Below, in pieces: positions 22,454-34,387 of a stretch of DNA of 64,000 nucleotides (its first letter is position 1; the number at the start of each line of letters is the position of its first letter). This DNA comes from Tricholoma matsutake (lineage: Eukaryota > Basidiomycota > Agaricomycetes > Agaricales > Tricholomataceae): positions 4,402,001 through 4,466,000 of the forward strand of contig AP026546.1 in assembly GCA_026075535.2 (NCBI GenBank). The letters run 5' to 3'. Position numbers and translations under genes: made by a program. The notes beneath the pieces were generated by a model. That model ran no database searches, was not told the origin of the DNA, and saw nothing but the letters and a program-made list of their open reading frames with translations.

Positions 22454-23099
22454 ATGGATGCATCAGAACGCTTTGACGCGCTTGAAAGCGACGTTTCCAG
22501 AATGCACGTGCAAATTGACTTGCTTAAATCTACGATTGAAAACTTCGTTAGGACCCTCCAGGCTAACCCTACGACCAATAGTTCCCCCTTTATGACTCCA
22601 AGCGCACCCAACAACGACGTTTTGCCAAATGCATCCACTAAGGAATGTGCCCAGATCAAACTGTCCCCCCCCGCTGAATTTAATGGTGCACATGCACAGG
22701 GATGTGCATTCCTTAATTCCTGTGAGTTATACATTAGTCTCCAGTCACATCAATTCATCGATGAGGCTGCAAAAATTTATTGGGCCTTCACATACATGAA
22801 ATCTGAACGCGCCTATCTCTATGTGGACCATATCCTACGTCAAACTAAAGAACTCGGTTCTCTACCTTTCTCCACTTGGGGTGACTTTCGAGCTGAGTTC
22901 GTACGCCACTTCTGCCCCCTCAATGAACACCACCAAGCAGTGACACAACTTGAGTCATCCGCTTACCACCAGGGACGTCGATCCATGGATGACTATATCG
23001 ATGAGTTCAAGGATTTGGTGGACATGGCAGGATATGGGAGTGGGTTACCAGTGGTGGTGAAGTTCCGATGGGGACTCAACCGAGAAATTCAGGACCAGA
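22454..23099 (+). pseudogene. element C gag, N-terminal part
   Basis: ATG 22454 (MDASERFDALESDVS) starts gag. An open frame extends further upstream, but without an ATG. It contains the coiled-coil-like N-terminus and most of the Retrotrans_gag core (IYWAFTYMKSERAYLYVD; DDYIDEFKDLVDMAG). It is cut at 23099 by insertion of the copia element D and resumes at 28,812. Confidence 0.88.
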
Positions 23100-23373
23100 T
23101 GTTGAAATTAATCCCAGTGATGCATGCTGTATACATGAGGCAATACATGCAGCATACGCATGTTACTGCGCTTACTGCGCATACATGCGGTAAACACATT
23201 CCTGAGTCATGTGACATCCTTATTATTATGTATATAAGGAGAACCTGTACCATAGTAGGAATACAGTGTTCTTACCTCTGCTAACCCTAGCTGTAAGTCT
23301 AAGTAAACCCCAGGTAGGTTGTAAGGAACGTGTTGTCTCTTCCACTGTGCAGCGTATATAGTCTGCTCCAACA
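23100..23373 (+). repeat. 5' LTR of copia element D
   Basis: This 274-bp LTR has several short inverted GCATGC/ATACATGC words and a TATATAAGGAG promoter-like box near 23,231. Confidence 0.95.
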
Positions 23374-23385
23374 GGTTATGGGCCC
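23374..23385 (+). other. primer-binding site of copia D (half initiator tRNA type)
   Basis: GGTTATGGGCCC directly abuts the 5' LTR. It is complementary to the anticodon-arm sequence GGGCCCAUAACC of initiator tRNA-Met, the internal-tRNA priming used by Drosophila copia, and not to the tRNA 3' end. Confidence 0.8.
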
Positions 23386-23589
23386 TGCTGGGCACGTCAC
23401 GAATGCGCCTTAATTGGCTGCAAACGACGTTGACTTCATCGTCTCCAAATTATAACCTTGCACTCTTCATGAGCTGCATTGCGCTCCCTGCGAGCTGCAC
23501 ATAAAACCTAGGTTGACTAGGGTTAACCACTCTGAAGGAGTGTTTTCTCCTGAGAACGTTAAACGTGTTTTATTGAGTAAAAAGACTGA

Positions 23590-26500
23590 TTGAGTGCTTT
23601 TAACAGCTGCCACCACAAAATCATGTCTTCAACTCTTGAGAAACTCGTTCAAACTTTCGACGGATCAAATTACATTCAATGGGCCGACTCAATGAAGGCG
23701 TGGCTCAGGTCTCAGGGCCTCTGGCAAATAACTAGCGGGGCGGAGCAAAAACCACCCCCGGCGCCTCCCTTGACGGTGATGAACACTACTTTGGTAGCGG
23801 ATGCTAATGCCAAGCTCCAGACCTGGAGCAACAAAAATGACCAGGCCATTGGTAGCCTAGTGCTCCACCTGGCCCCCTCCATTCGGCAGCGTGCCAACTC
23901 AAAGGACACTGCTGAGGAGGTGTGGGATCTCATCCGCACCGATTATGGTGTGGACGGCCCCTCCCAAGTCTTCGTGGACTTTAGGTCCGCAATAGCGATC
24001 AAGATCCCGGCTGCGAACCCCGCACCGGAGATTGCTAGAATGGCAGACAAATTTGAGCGCCTTACGGCTGCTAACATTGCCATCCCCGAGCTAGTGCAAG
24101 CAATGATTCTACTTGCTGCGATGCCACGCGAGTACAATTCCTTGTCCGCAATGGTCCTTAACACGACCGCTACTAGCGCCTTGACATTTAAACATGTCAA
24201 GGACTCCATTGTCGCTGAAGCCTCAAGGTGCACAGCAGTAGGAAAGCCCGCTGGCCAGCCTCAGGCCAACAAACTTTCTGCTGTTAAGCGCAAAGGGGGA
24301 AACCCCAAATGGCAGCCCAAAGAAGGGCAAAACAGCAATGGAGACTCGTCCCGAAAGCGTGGACGACATGGGGACAGAAAGACTAAGGAGGAGAAGCCGA
24401 AGGATAAACATACCCACCTCGCCTCCAAAGCCTATACCACCATAAATGGTAATGGCACCATCATACCGCCGATGCCGCTTATACAGCGCATCGAAAGACG
24501 TGAACACACTCCCACAAGGGATCCTCGCCACCGACCGCCTGCACAGGCATATATGGGTGCGGCCTCTATCTCTCGTTCGGTTTATGCCGAATATCAGCAA
24601 GCTCGAGACACCCTCGAGCAAATGCAACTTCCACGCAGCGCGAAAAATCTGCGACCGCTGGAAGAGCACCTGATGGTGCGAGAAGGAAAGAGAAGAAGGA
24701 TAGAACCAGAACCCGAGTCTAGGATCGAGGAGGTAGAAGACGATACCGTCTCCCTCGGATCTGAACCTCCAGTGCCTGATGAGGAAGTGTGGAAAGCCAT
24801 CGACGAAATGCTTGTTGATGAACCCCTTGATACAGGGGCATATGATGACAGGTCAGTCCTTTTCCCTGCCACAAGCACTAAGATTAATATTCCTATGAAT
24901 ACAGCGAACTTTTCATGTGAAATTTTACCGCTATTAAATGTATCATGGAATTATTTAGATCTTAATATATGTGCTATGTGTGCAAAGGGAGATTGTAAGA
25001 AAGGTGCCGACTGGATCATGGATTCAGGCGCATCAAAACACTTCACTGGTGAAATAAAAGATTTCGCTTCTTACGAGCCTTTACTGAGAAAGGACTCTAC
25101 CTTGGTCCAAACGGCCACTGGTACTACTCATATAGTAGGAAAAGGAGCAGTCTTCATTAAACACCAGGTAGTATGTCACGGGAAGTCAGAGATGCGTGAA
25201 ACACGGTTATACCCCGTCTACTACATACCCGACATTAATACTCAATTGATGTCAATGGGGGTCTTTTTACAAGACGGAAGTGATGTGCGTGGTTCCTCCG
25301 CACACATTTCATTTATCGAGCATGGAAACCCAATCATGCATTGTGTCCCTCTAAGGAGGAAAGACACGATCTATTGGGCTCGGACTCATATATTGAGCAC
25401 CAAAAAGGTTAATGTCGCGACTATTTATGTCGCGACGATTTATGTCGCTGACTACTTGACTTAGCATAGGCGACTTGGACACCCATCCAAAGAGGCGCTA
25501 GGGAAAATGCCTAAAAGCACCATAAAATTCCCAAGGAATTTAATTATTCCTAAAGACAAAATTATATGTCCAGGGTGTGCAGAAGGGAAAATGACCTCAA
25601 AATCTTTTCCCGAGTCAGACTCACGAGCTGACAAATCCTTTGAATTAATACATTCCAACCTAAAGGAACTCCCAGTACTATCGTACCACAAACATAAATA
25701 CTTCATTGTATTTCTGGATGACAAAACGTCACATATTTGGGTCCAATGTCTCAGAAAGAAATCTGACGCTGCTGCAGCGATTAGACAATTTCAAGCGATG
25801 GCTAAAACCCAATATGGCGCTACAATCAAGCGCTGGCGTGTCGATCCAGGGGGGGAGTTCAAGGATCGTGAGCTACAAAACAGCTCAAGGACTTAGGCAT
25901 CAAAATAGAGATGTCTGCACCCCACATTCATCAACAGAACAGGCGCGCAGAGCGCGCCATAAGGACAATAATGGAAAAGTCGCAAACCTTGCAATTCACC
26001 GCTTGTCTACCACAATCATGGTGGGAATTTTGCATAGAACATGCAACACATTTATACAACCGAACCCCAATAAGGCGCCTGAAATGGCTGACACCTTTTG
26101 AGGACCTGACAAAGGTCCGCCCAGATCTAAACAATCTGAAAGTCTTCGGTTGCAGTGCTTATGTCTATCTACCAAAGGAAAAACGTCCAACAACATTATC
26201 TCCTCGATCGGAGTTAATGACGTACCTTGGAGTAGAAGATGGCATTAAAGCATATCGTTTCATGCGACAAAATGGCGCAATATTCATTGGTGCCACGGCA
26301 CTATTTGATGAAACGATGTTCCCATACTGTCCCAGAGCTAAAACTCCTGCCAAGACAGACCTTGGTGATTTTCCACCTCCAGAACCAGAAGATGACGACC
26401 ACTCATCTGGAACGGATGGCGATGACCCTATACCACCACAAAATCTGCCCCTTCCTCCATCATCAGAAGATGATGATGATGATTTACCAAGTGAGCAAAA

Positions 26501-28505
26501 GGCGCATGACGATGCGACTAACGCTCCTCCTCCGCCGCCTCCAGTTAACACTGAGGACTTTCATCCTAGACGTGAAGATCAACAGGAATGGCAGCAATTG
26601 CCCCATCGATCAGGCAGGCAGAGGAAAATCCCAAACCGTCCCGGCAATACCTATGGAGAACAACAACTCCCCTCTGACATAGAGAGAGACATTGCGCGTG
26701 ATCGATATTGGAAGAAGTCTGTGGGTCAAGATTCGGATCATAACCGAACACGACCACGACCTCAACAGCAAGAACCAGTTGCTGGACCGAGTTCGGCACC
26801 CCACGAGAGTGTGCCCGATTCCAATAATCAAGAACATGATTACCCAATGGGGGAACTGGACGAAGCAGGTTATATTAAAAAGATAACCAAGGAAGGTGGA
26901 GATGAGCTTATCCGCTGGCTGTTATCAAAAGCAGTCACACCATCAACCGGAAAAAGCCTAGTTCCAAACCAATTTCACGATATTGCGCGCCTACCCCGGC
27001 AGCAGCAACTTGAGTGGAAACAGGCTTGTCGTGAAGAGTTAGAGGCTCTTCACAAGCAACAAGTCTATGATATCGTCGATCTTCCACATGATCGGAAAAC
27101 GATCAAAAATAGATGGGTTTTCTCCGTGAAATCGGACGGAAGAAAACGAGCCAGACTCGTGGCCAAAGGCTTTTCACAAGTCGAAGGCGTTGACTTTGAT
27201 GAGATTTTCTCACCAGTAGTCCGCTACGAGACCATACGCCTCATGTTTGCCCTTGCGTCTCTAGAAGGCATGTATATGACCAGTCTAGATGTAAAAACCG
27301 CATTTTTATATGGCAAACTTGATGAGGAGATCTATATGGATCAACCCAAGGGTTTCAGACTCGAGGGTAAAGAGCGCAAAGTAATGCGCTTACGCTGAGC
27401 ATTGTATGGCCTTAAACAGGCTTCACTAGCATGGTGGAAAGAGCTAGAGGCATTTATGTGCACCATTGGGTTTGTGCGCGCCAGCTCCGATGCCGGCATC
27501 TTCATACACAAGGATCCTAAGACAGGCAGCATCATTATTGCGCTAGTCTATGTTGACGATGGCTTGTTCATGGGCAAGAACAAGAAACTTGTGGATGAAA
27601 AGAAGAATGCTTGCCTGAAGCATTGGGAGTACCATAGTACTGAAAAAGTCACGGAATTCTTAGGCATGCGCGTCACCCAGACCGCTACAAAAGTCAAACT
27701 CGATCAAACAGAATATCTCGCCAAAGTGCTCGAGAGGTTCAAGATGACAAATGCCAAAGTTGCCCCCACTCCGCTCCTGACTGGCTACAAACCGTCGGAG
27801 AACACAGCGACGCCAAACGCGGCGCTTAGATCAAAATATCAGTCTGTGATCAGATCTTTATTGTATCTGATGCTCGGAACGCGACCTGATATCACTTACG
27901 CGGTAATCAAGATGTCGCAATTCTCAGCTAATCCTAGCCAAGAACATCTAGACAAAGCAATGTACATAATGCGCTATCTGGTGGGAACCCAGAAGTACAG
28001 TATAGTCTACGATGGAGAGAAATCCGAGGGGCTACAGGCCTTCACAGATTCTGATTGGGCAGCTGACACCGTCAAGCGCCGATCTACAACGGGTTACTTT
28101 GCTACTCTAGCGAGTGGCATTGTGTGCTGGCAGTCCCGTTTACAAAAAACTGTAGCACTGTCATCCACAGAAGCCGAATATATGGCTCTCTCCGACACTT
28201 GTCCGCAGATAGTGTGGATAGAGTCCTTATTCCAGGAACTTGGATATACACTGAAGCGCATACCAATCTGTGCTGATAATCAGGGATCCATCTTTATTGG
28301 ATCAAATCCAGTTCAGGAAAGAAGGACCAAACATATAGACATTTGCTACCACTACACCCGCGAATGCATAGAAAATGACAAAGTCACAGTCATTTTCATT
28401 CCTGGAAGTGATAATCCGGCTGACATGTTCACAAAGAACCTTGGCGCCATCCTATTCAGGAAATTTAGAGACTCTCTCGGAATTACTTTCGAGATTCAAA
28501 CTTAG
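23590..28505 (+). pseudogene. copia D gag-pol polyprotein, broken
   Basis: Gag begins at ATG 23623 (MSSTLEKLVQTFDGSNYIQW), or at an in-frame upstream ATG at 23590. The protease WIMDSGASKHF lies at about 25,012. GAG-pre-integrase (HRRLGHPS) is at about 25,465, the integrase core has FLDD, RVDPGGEFK and NRRAER, RT has SLDVKTAFLYG and YVDDGLFMG, and RNase H has DSDWAAD and SSTEAEYMAL. Breaks are a TAG at 25,462-25,464 before the pre-integrase domain, a 1-nt frameshift near 25,880-25,895 in integrase and a TGA at 27,396-27,398 in RT. I see no classical CCHC knuckle in gag; a Pro/Arg-rich stretch takes its place. The copy is non-autonomous as it stands. Confidence 0.9.
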
Positions 28506-28537
28506 CTGCTTAGAGCGCTGTACAGTTTGAGGGGGGG

Positions 28538-28811
28538 TGTTGAAATTAATCCCAGTGATGCATGCTGTATACATGAGGCAATACATGCAGCATACGCATG
28601 TTACTGCACTTACTGTGCATACATGCGGTAAACACATTCCTGAGTCATGTGACATCCTTATTATTATGTATATAAGGAGAACCTGTACCATAGTAGGAAT
28701 ACAGTGTTCTTACCTCTGCTAACCCTAGCTGTAAGTCTAAGTAAACCCCAGGTAGGTTGTAAGGAATGTGTTGTCTCTTCCACTGTGCAGCGTATATAGT
28801 CTGCTCCAACA
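28538..28811 (+). repeat. 3' LTR of copia element D
   Basis: It is 274 bp and identical to the 5' LTR except for three CpG-to-TpG/CpA changes. Confidence 0.95.
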
Positions 28812-29289
28812 CCAGATTGCACAGATGTTGGAAGGGCGCCCAGCGGACGATGATACCCTTGCTTGGTATGAAGCTGCTTCACTCTGTGATGAGAACCGAC
28901 TCACAAATGCGGCGTTTAATGCTGCATTCCATGCTCCAACTACCACTCATACGCCCTACACCTTCAATCGAAGCCTCCCCTGCCCTAACCCCATTCCTGT
29001 TCGTCAAACTCCCACACCAGCCATCAATGTCCCAGTACCAATGGATGTTGATGCAGCCCGCAGCCGTGCACGTAAGTTGGATCTCTGCTACCGTTGTGGG
29101 GAACCTGGACACAGGGCTGGAGTGTGTCCCCATCGTCAGGATATCCGCATGCTCACCGCCGAGGGACGAGACGAACTCCTGCAAGATCTGTTGGCACTTG
29201 TAGATGTTGAGGAAGCGAAGGATCAAGTTGCAGAGGAGATTAAGTTGGAAGTTGTAGAGGAGCAGGATTTTCCTATTCGCAGCGAGTGA
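28812..29289 (+). pseudogene. element C gag, C-terminal part
   Basis: It resumes gag after D (the first five bases are the duplicated target). It holds the end of the capsid-like core (ADDDTLAWYEAASLCDENR), a proline-rich linker and the zinc knuckle CYRCGEPGHRAGVC (about 29,086-29,130), and ends at TGA 29287-29289. Confidence 0.9.
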
Positions 29290-29310
29290 ATCGTATGCCC
29301 TCACTGCCTG
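29265..29310 (+). promoter_or_regulatory. candidate -1 frameshift signal at the gag/pol overlap (A/C/E family)
   Basis: The in-frame heptamer G GAT TTT (29265-29271) precedes the gag stop by 16 nt. A -1 slip enters the pol frame, which is open from 29244. After 8 nt a hairpin can form: CAG (29280-29282) and AGTGA (29285-29289) pair with TCACT (29301-29305) and CTG (29308-29310). Heptamer, spacing and stem are conserved in E (38688-38682) and A (18590-18584); A keeps pairing through a G-U. GGAUUUU is a known slippery site in RNA viruses. Confidence 0.5.
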
Positions 29311-32300
29311 TCCATAACCGCTTTGAAGTCTTGTCAGTTGAATCCCTGGAGAATGAATCCATTTCTGTGACCGCTCCCCTCTCTGACCCTTCGAAGTTGG
29401 ATAAAGACGTACCTGCTCTCCCCATCTCTCCTTCTACTCCACGTCCCAAAATTAAATTATGGGAACGTAAACTACCATGCAAGTATATTGTGGCATCCAC
29501 TCCCTCTGCACATTCCTTAAACCTAGCCATCGAACTGCAGACGACCGACACTGGACAGATACTCGGTGTCTCTGCGCTCCTGGACTCTGGTGTGACTGGT
29601 CTCTTCATCGATTCCCATCTGGTACAACAACATCGCCTAAATACTCGCTCACTCTCACGTCCGATACCTGTATATAATGTGGATGGATCCCCAAATGAAG
29701 CTGGTGCCATCCAAGAGGTTGCAGACCTGGTTCTCCGTTACAAAGATCATAGTGAGTGTGCCCTTTTTGCTGTCACTCAATTAGGAAAGCAAAAGGTGAT
29801 TTTGGGATATCCATGGCTTCAAGACCATAACCCAGAGGTCGACTGGCGTACCGGGGAGGTTACCATGAGCTGATGTCCATCCCGCTGTCGGATGTGTTTC
29901 ACAGAAGCTAGGCAAGAACGTTGTGGACAGAAGGCAGCAATACGACGTACTCAGAAGTGTCGTGCTGGACCCCTGCCTATACCTGAAGTGGAATTGGAAG
30001 GGGTTCCTGATCTAATGCCGGGAGTGGAAGGCAGCCTTTTGTACCAACCGTGGTCTTTTTGAACTGCTTGTCATGTTCTTTGGCCTTACTAATAGCCCTG
30101 CCACCTTTCAGACCATGATGAATGACATCTTCCATGACCTCATCCTCGAAGGCGTTGTCTGCATCTATCTTGATGACATCCTCATCTTCACTCGCATGGT
30201 TGAAGAGCACCGTCACATCACATGCCTCGTCCTAGAGCGACTTTGACAGTACAAACTCTACCTTCATCAGGACAAATGCGAGTTTGAAAGGACCAAGATC
30301 GAGTACCTCGGCCTGATTGTCTCGGAGGGTCAAGTGGAGATGGATCCTATCAAGGTAAATGGGGTCACAGCTTGGCCGATGCCCACGAACAAGAAGGAGG
30401 TGCAGTCTTTCCTGGGCTTCATCAATTTCTATCAGCGATTTATCAAGGATTTCTCACATCATGCACGACCACTGTTCGACTTGACAGGAAAGGAGGCATG
30501 GAGGTGGGATAATGCACAACAAGAGGCGTTCGAAAAGCTTAAGGAGATGGTCACTTCTGCTCCGATCCTTACCTTTGCTGATGATTCGCATCCTTTTTGT
30601 GTAGAAGCCGACAGTTCTGACTTTGCGACGGGTGCCATGTTGTCTCAGCAGTCTCCGGAGGACCAGAAGTGGCATCCTGTTGCATTCTACTCCAAAAGCC
30701 TTAGTGCTGTAGAGCAAAACTACGAGATCCATGACAAGGAGATGTTGGCGATAATGCGTGCACTTGAGGAGTGGCAACACTTCCTCGAGGGTGCCCAACA
30801 CAAGGTGGAAATTTGGACGGATCACAAGAATCTCGAGTACTTCATGATGGCCAAGAAATTGAACCGTCGTCAAGCTCGTTGGTCCCTGTATCTATCTAGA
30901 TTTGACTTCTCCTTGCACCACCGTCCGGGTCACAGCATGGGGAAGACCGATGCCCTATCCTGACATGCAGACCATGGGGATGGCAGCGGTGACAACCAAA
31001 ACATTGTGCTGTTGCAGCCAGACCTGTTCACCATTCGGGCACTGGAAGGCATCGCACCCCAGGGCAAGGAGCGGGACATCCTACATGACATTCGTCATGC
31101 AAACCGTAGCAGTTTACATGAGGATGTTGTCGCCCGAGCTGTTAAAGAACTGAGGAAGGGATCGACCCTTTCCTTACGTGTGGCAGAGTGGGCTGAAAAG
31201 GAGGACTTGTTGTATTTCAGGGATCACATCTATGTTCCCAATGACCCAGACCTTCGCCAGCGCATCATATCCCAACACTATGACTCACAGATTGCTGGCC
31301 ACCCTGGACACTGGAAGACCTTGGAGCTCACCTCACAGAACTATTGGTGGCCACAAATGTCATGGCTCATTGGTCAGTATTGTCGCACTTGTGACCTTTG
31401 CTTACGCACCAAGGTCCCTCGTTGCAAGCCTATTGGTGAGCTACACCCTCTTCCTGTTCCAGAGAGTCGTTGGGATGTCGTCAGCGTTGACTTTGTGGTG
31501 GAATTGCCAGAGTCAAACAGGTTTGATGCGGTGATGTGCACAGTTGACTCAGTGGGAAAACGCGCTCACTTCATTCCCACTCACACCACTGTCAGTGCCC
31601 TAGGTGCCGCTCGACTCTACCTCCACCACGTGTGGAAGTTACATGGACTTCCTGGTGCCTTCCTCTCGGATCGTGGCCCTCAGTTCATGGCAGAGTTCAC
31701 TCGTGAGCTGTACCGACTCCTGGGGATCAAACTCCTTGCTTCAACTGCTTATCACCCACAAACTGATGGCCAGACAGAGCGAGTCAACCAGGAACTGGAG
31801 CAGTACATCCGCCTCTTTGTCAATGAACGCCAGGACGATTGGGATGATCTCCTTCCTTTGGCCGAGTTCGGATACAACAACCATGTCCATGCTTCCACTC
31901 AACAGACCCCTTTCCTCTTAGACACTGGACGACATCCACGCATGGGATTTGAACCTCGCCAAACTCCCTCACACATCGAGACGGTGAATGAGTTCACAGA
32001 ACGCATGAGGGATAGCTTGGAGGAGGCAAGGGCAGCCTTAGCAAAGGCGAAGGATGACATGGCGCAATTTTACAACCAACGCCACTCCCCAACCCCTCAG
32101 TACAAGGTTGGTGATCGAGTTTATCTTGACTCCAGTGACGTCTCCACTACACGTCCATCCAAGAAACTCGCTCATCGCTTCTTGGGACCTTTCCCCATTG
32201 TCAAGTGCGTTGGAACACATGCCTATTGTCTACACCTCCCAGCCTCCATGTCCAGACTCCATCCCATCTTCCATGTCGTCAAATTGCTTCCAGCTCCCCC

Positions 32301-32574
32301 AGATCTGTTCCCGGGACGCCATTCACACCCACCACCACCACCTACAGTGATCAAGGGAGAACCCCAATACGAAGTCGAGTCAATCTTGGACAGCCGTTTG
32401 CATCGAGGAAAACTCCAGTATTTGGTACATTGGAAGGGTTATGGGTATGAGGAGAACTCATGGGTCGAAGAGTCTGACATAAATGCCCCTCGGTTAATCA
32501 AGGAATTCCACCGATGGCACACTGCTGCACTGCGTCGCATTCAAGTCATGGACTTTGGTCGTATACGATTTTGA
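29286..32574 (+). pseudogene. element C pol, internally deleted
   Basis: The frame overlaps the gag stop. The protease SALLDSGVTGLFID is at about 29,570-29,612, with Val in place of the usual Ala. TGA 29,871-29,873 (CGA in E) ends the first open segment. Near 30,016 a 590-bp stretch present in E is missing, removing the RT fingers and motif A and shifting frame. It then continues with [21 protein letters not shown], RNase H (30,590-30,940), integrase (31,200-32,000) and chromodomain (32,350-32,520). Further TGA stops occur at about 30,244 and 30,961. The integrase-chromodomain part (31,006-32,574) is one long intact frame. Confidence 0.9.
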
Positions 32575-32609
32575 ATGCATCGGGGCAATGCATCTTAGAG
32601 AGGGGGTGA

Positions 32610-33034
32610 TGTAAGGGGACTAGGGGGTGCCCTGTGTGTTTTTCCTATTTTTTATGTTCATCCTATATTTTTCCCCACCTCATTTCCTTCTATTCTTCAT
32701 TTTCTATGATTTTTCCGGATTTTATTACTAATTTTCCCTTGCTATCATGTTTGTACATGTTGACACTTTTATATTTAGAGGCGGAGGACCCCTTCTGACA
32801 CATACCCCTTGGTATGATGTCATTCAGCGGCCTTGATCTGCCTATCTCTGCCTTTTTCTATTTTTAGATTATATTTGATTTTTGTCATCTTCACATATAC
32901 TGGGCATCAGCAAGGGGATCCTTAGAGTTTTCTCTTCGGATTTCCCTTTGCTAGGTGTGTCCCCAATGTCTGTATTATGTAGTATAATTTTAACTTCAGA
33001 TTTCCCTTTGCTAGAGGCTTAGGTTGCCCTTATA
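32610..33034 (+). repeat. 3' LTR of element C
   Basis: It is 425 bp and preceded by the polypurine tract. It differs from the 5' LTR at six sites, all former CpG. Confidence 0.94.
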
Positions 33035-33520
33035 ATTAGGGCAAGGCAGGGGTTATCCCTGGGTGTCAAATCTCATACCCTTACCCCTACCCCTGAACAC
33101 CCTACCCTTAGGGGTAAGGGTATGGAAACATATAAGGGTTGCCAAGGGTATGGGAGGGTTTGTCAAGGGTACAAGGGTTTGGCACAAAATCAACATATTT
33201 AAAGCAAAATTCATTTGAAAAGTGTTGATAACTATTGTATTTACTGTTAATATCACACATTAATACCTCTTATTAACATATGAAAGCCATTATCATGTTG
33301 GACAATCCCAAAATCTGAATTTAATTGATGAAAATCTTGAATATGAGTCTTTGTAGCTGAAAAAATCAAATGATATTCTTACATAAGCATACCCCTGGCA
33401 TAGTAAGGGTACAGGGGTATGCAAGGGTATGAACTTCCAAACCCCTACCCTTACCCCTCATACCCTTAGCCCAAAAACACAAGGGTATACCCCTACCCCT
33501 GCCTTGCCTTAGACAGCATA
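33035..33520. repeat. CCCTTACCCCTA / TAAGGGTATGGG-rich satellite-like DNA
   Basis: Two clusters (33,050-33,190 and 33,400-33,500) of ACCCCTACCCTTA and AAGGGTATGG words face each other around an AT-rich spacer. The repeat is irregular and is not the TTAGGG telomere repeat. There is no gene. Confidence 0.5.
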
Positions 33521-34387
33521 GGAGGGGCATATAGACTATATTGTGTGGTAGAGATACACTCAAGTTCACCTTCTTGCCACATAAAATCTTGCACATAATG
33601 AGGTCTGGTATCCCAAAACCCTTCCAAAGGTGATGGCTTACTTCCATTGGAAAGCCATGCAGTCTCCTACAACATGGACATTGCTCCTGCACTTGAGGCA
33701 TACACATAGTTGCAGTAGGAAGTACTGTTGGGACAATGATGATTGTTCCATCAGCAACATGCATCCTTGGGTGGATCAGGTCATCAAGACAAGGATGTAG
33801 GGCCCGATCACAATCCAGATTGGCTGTGGTCAGTGATCCATTGCAACTGAAGGTTGGAAAATGCACTGTAGCTAGTAAGCTCAAGGTCACATCACTGGGC
33901 AACTCTGAGTCACACGGCATGGTCATAGTTGATGATCCTGCCATGAGAAGAGATCAAGGTTGTGGTGAAGAACCTTGTGGTATGGCCACAGTACTTGTCA
34001 AGCTCATCAGTACAGTGCTCAAAAATGGCTTTGTGATAGGAGCTGAATGCGCTAATCCCATCTCCATGGGTTTGAATGGCTCTTGCAGGTTTGACTGATC
34101 CTCTGATGAGCTCAATACCTTGCCAAAGTGGTCAGACATTGTGCTGGTCAGAGATTGTGTACAAACTGGAGAGGACATGGTCAAAGTCAATTGGTTTCCC
34201 CAAGAGCAGTTTGGTCCATTCTGAGTGGGGGAACTGTGGCAATACAACACCTTGGGAGTTAAGGAGGTCATCTTTGGCTTGCTTGATGTCCTTAGAGAAA
34301 TTTGTGAGTAGAGACTGGGTTTTGCGTAATGACAGTGATAACAAAGTTAAACCAGAGCACTGATTGTCCTTTTGGTTCCAGGGCAAT
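33521..34387 (-). pseudogene. retroelement gag-like ORF, downstream half (split by element E)
   Basis: On the minus strand 34386-34132 reads as an open frame with LPWNQKDNQ, QAKDDLLNS and FPHSEWTKLLLGKPIDFDHVLSS. After a frame change, about 34,050-33,900 contains a segment ending in HGRIINYDHAV and LRVAQ. From family knowledge these match a capsid-like protein of an Agaricomycete retroelement type (x-SEWxxILxGKxVxLDxVLSG and R-V-INYDxAVRxRVAQ). The upstream half lies beyond element E (40,315-40,758). Stops and frameshifts make it a relic. It may belong with the RT fragment at 20,858-21,517, which has the same orientation. Confidence 0.45.

Larger units (their letters stand above)
23100..28811 (+). 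mobile_element. Ty1/copia element D, nested in C gag
   Basis: Two 274-bp LTRs (TGTTGAAATTAATCCC...CTGCTCCAACA) bound the element. The target duplication is CCAGA (23095-23099 and 28812-28816). The element has a primer site GGTTATGGGCCC, a gag-pol with integrase before RT (copia order) and a polypurine tract GAGGGGGGG (28529-28537). The LTRs differ at three sites, all CpG transitions in the 3' copy. It is younger than C. Confidence 0.96.
21863..33034 (+). mobile_element. chromovirus element C (Ty3/gypsy), carrying copia element D
   Basis: The LTR pair is 21863-22287 and 32610-33034, with target duplication ATTAG (21858-21862 and 33035-33039). Without D and its duplicated target the element is about 5.45 kb, shorter than E because of a 590-bp internal deletion around 30,016. 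The polypurine tract AGAGAGGGGGTGA is at 32597-32609. All LTR-LTR differences that I could find (six) are CpG transitions in the 3' copy. Confidence 0.95.

Noticed and set aside
33366..33944. 192-codon minus frame with several Cys
   Set aside because: It crosses the CCCTTACCCC satellite, and another frame over the same stretch carries the recognisable retroelement segment. Probably fortuitous.
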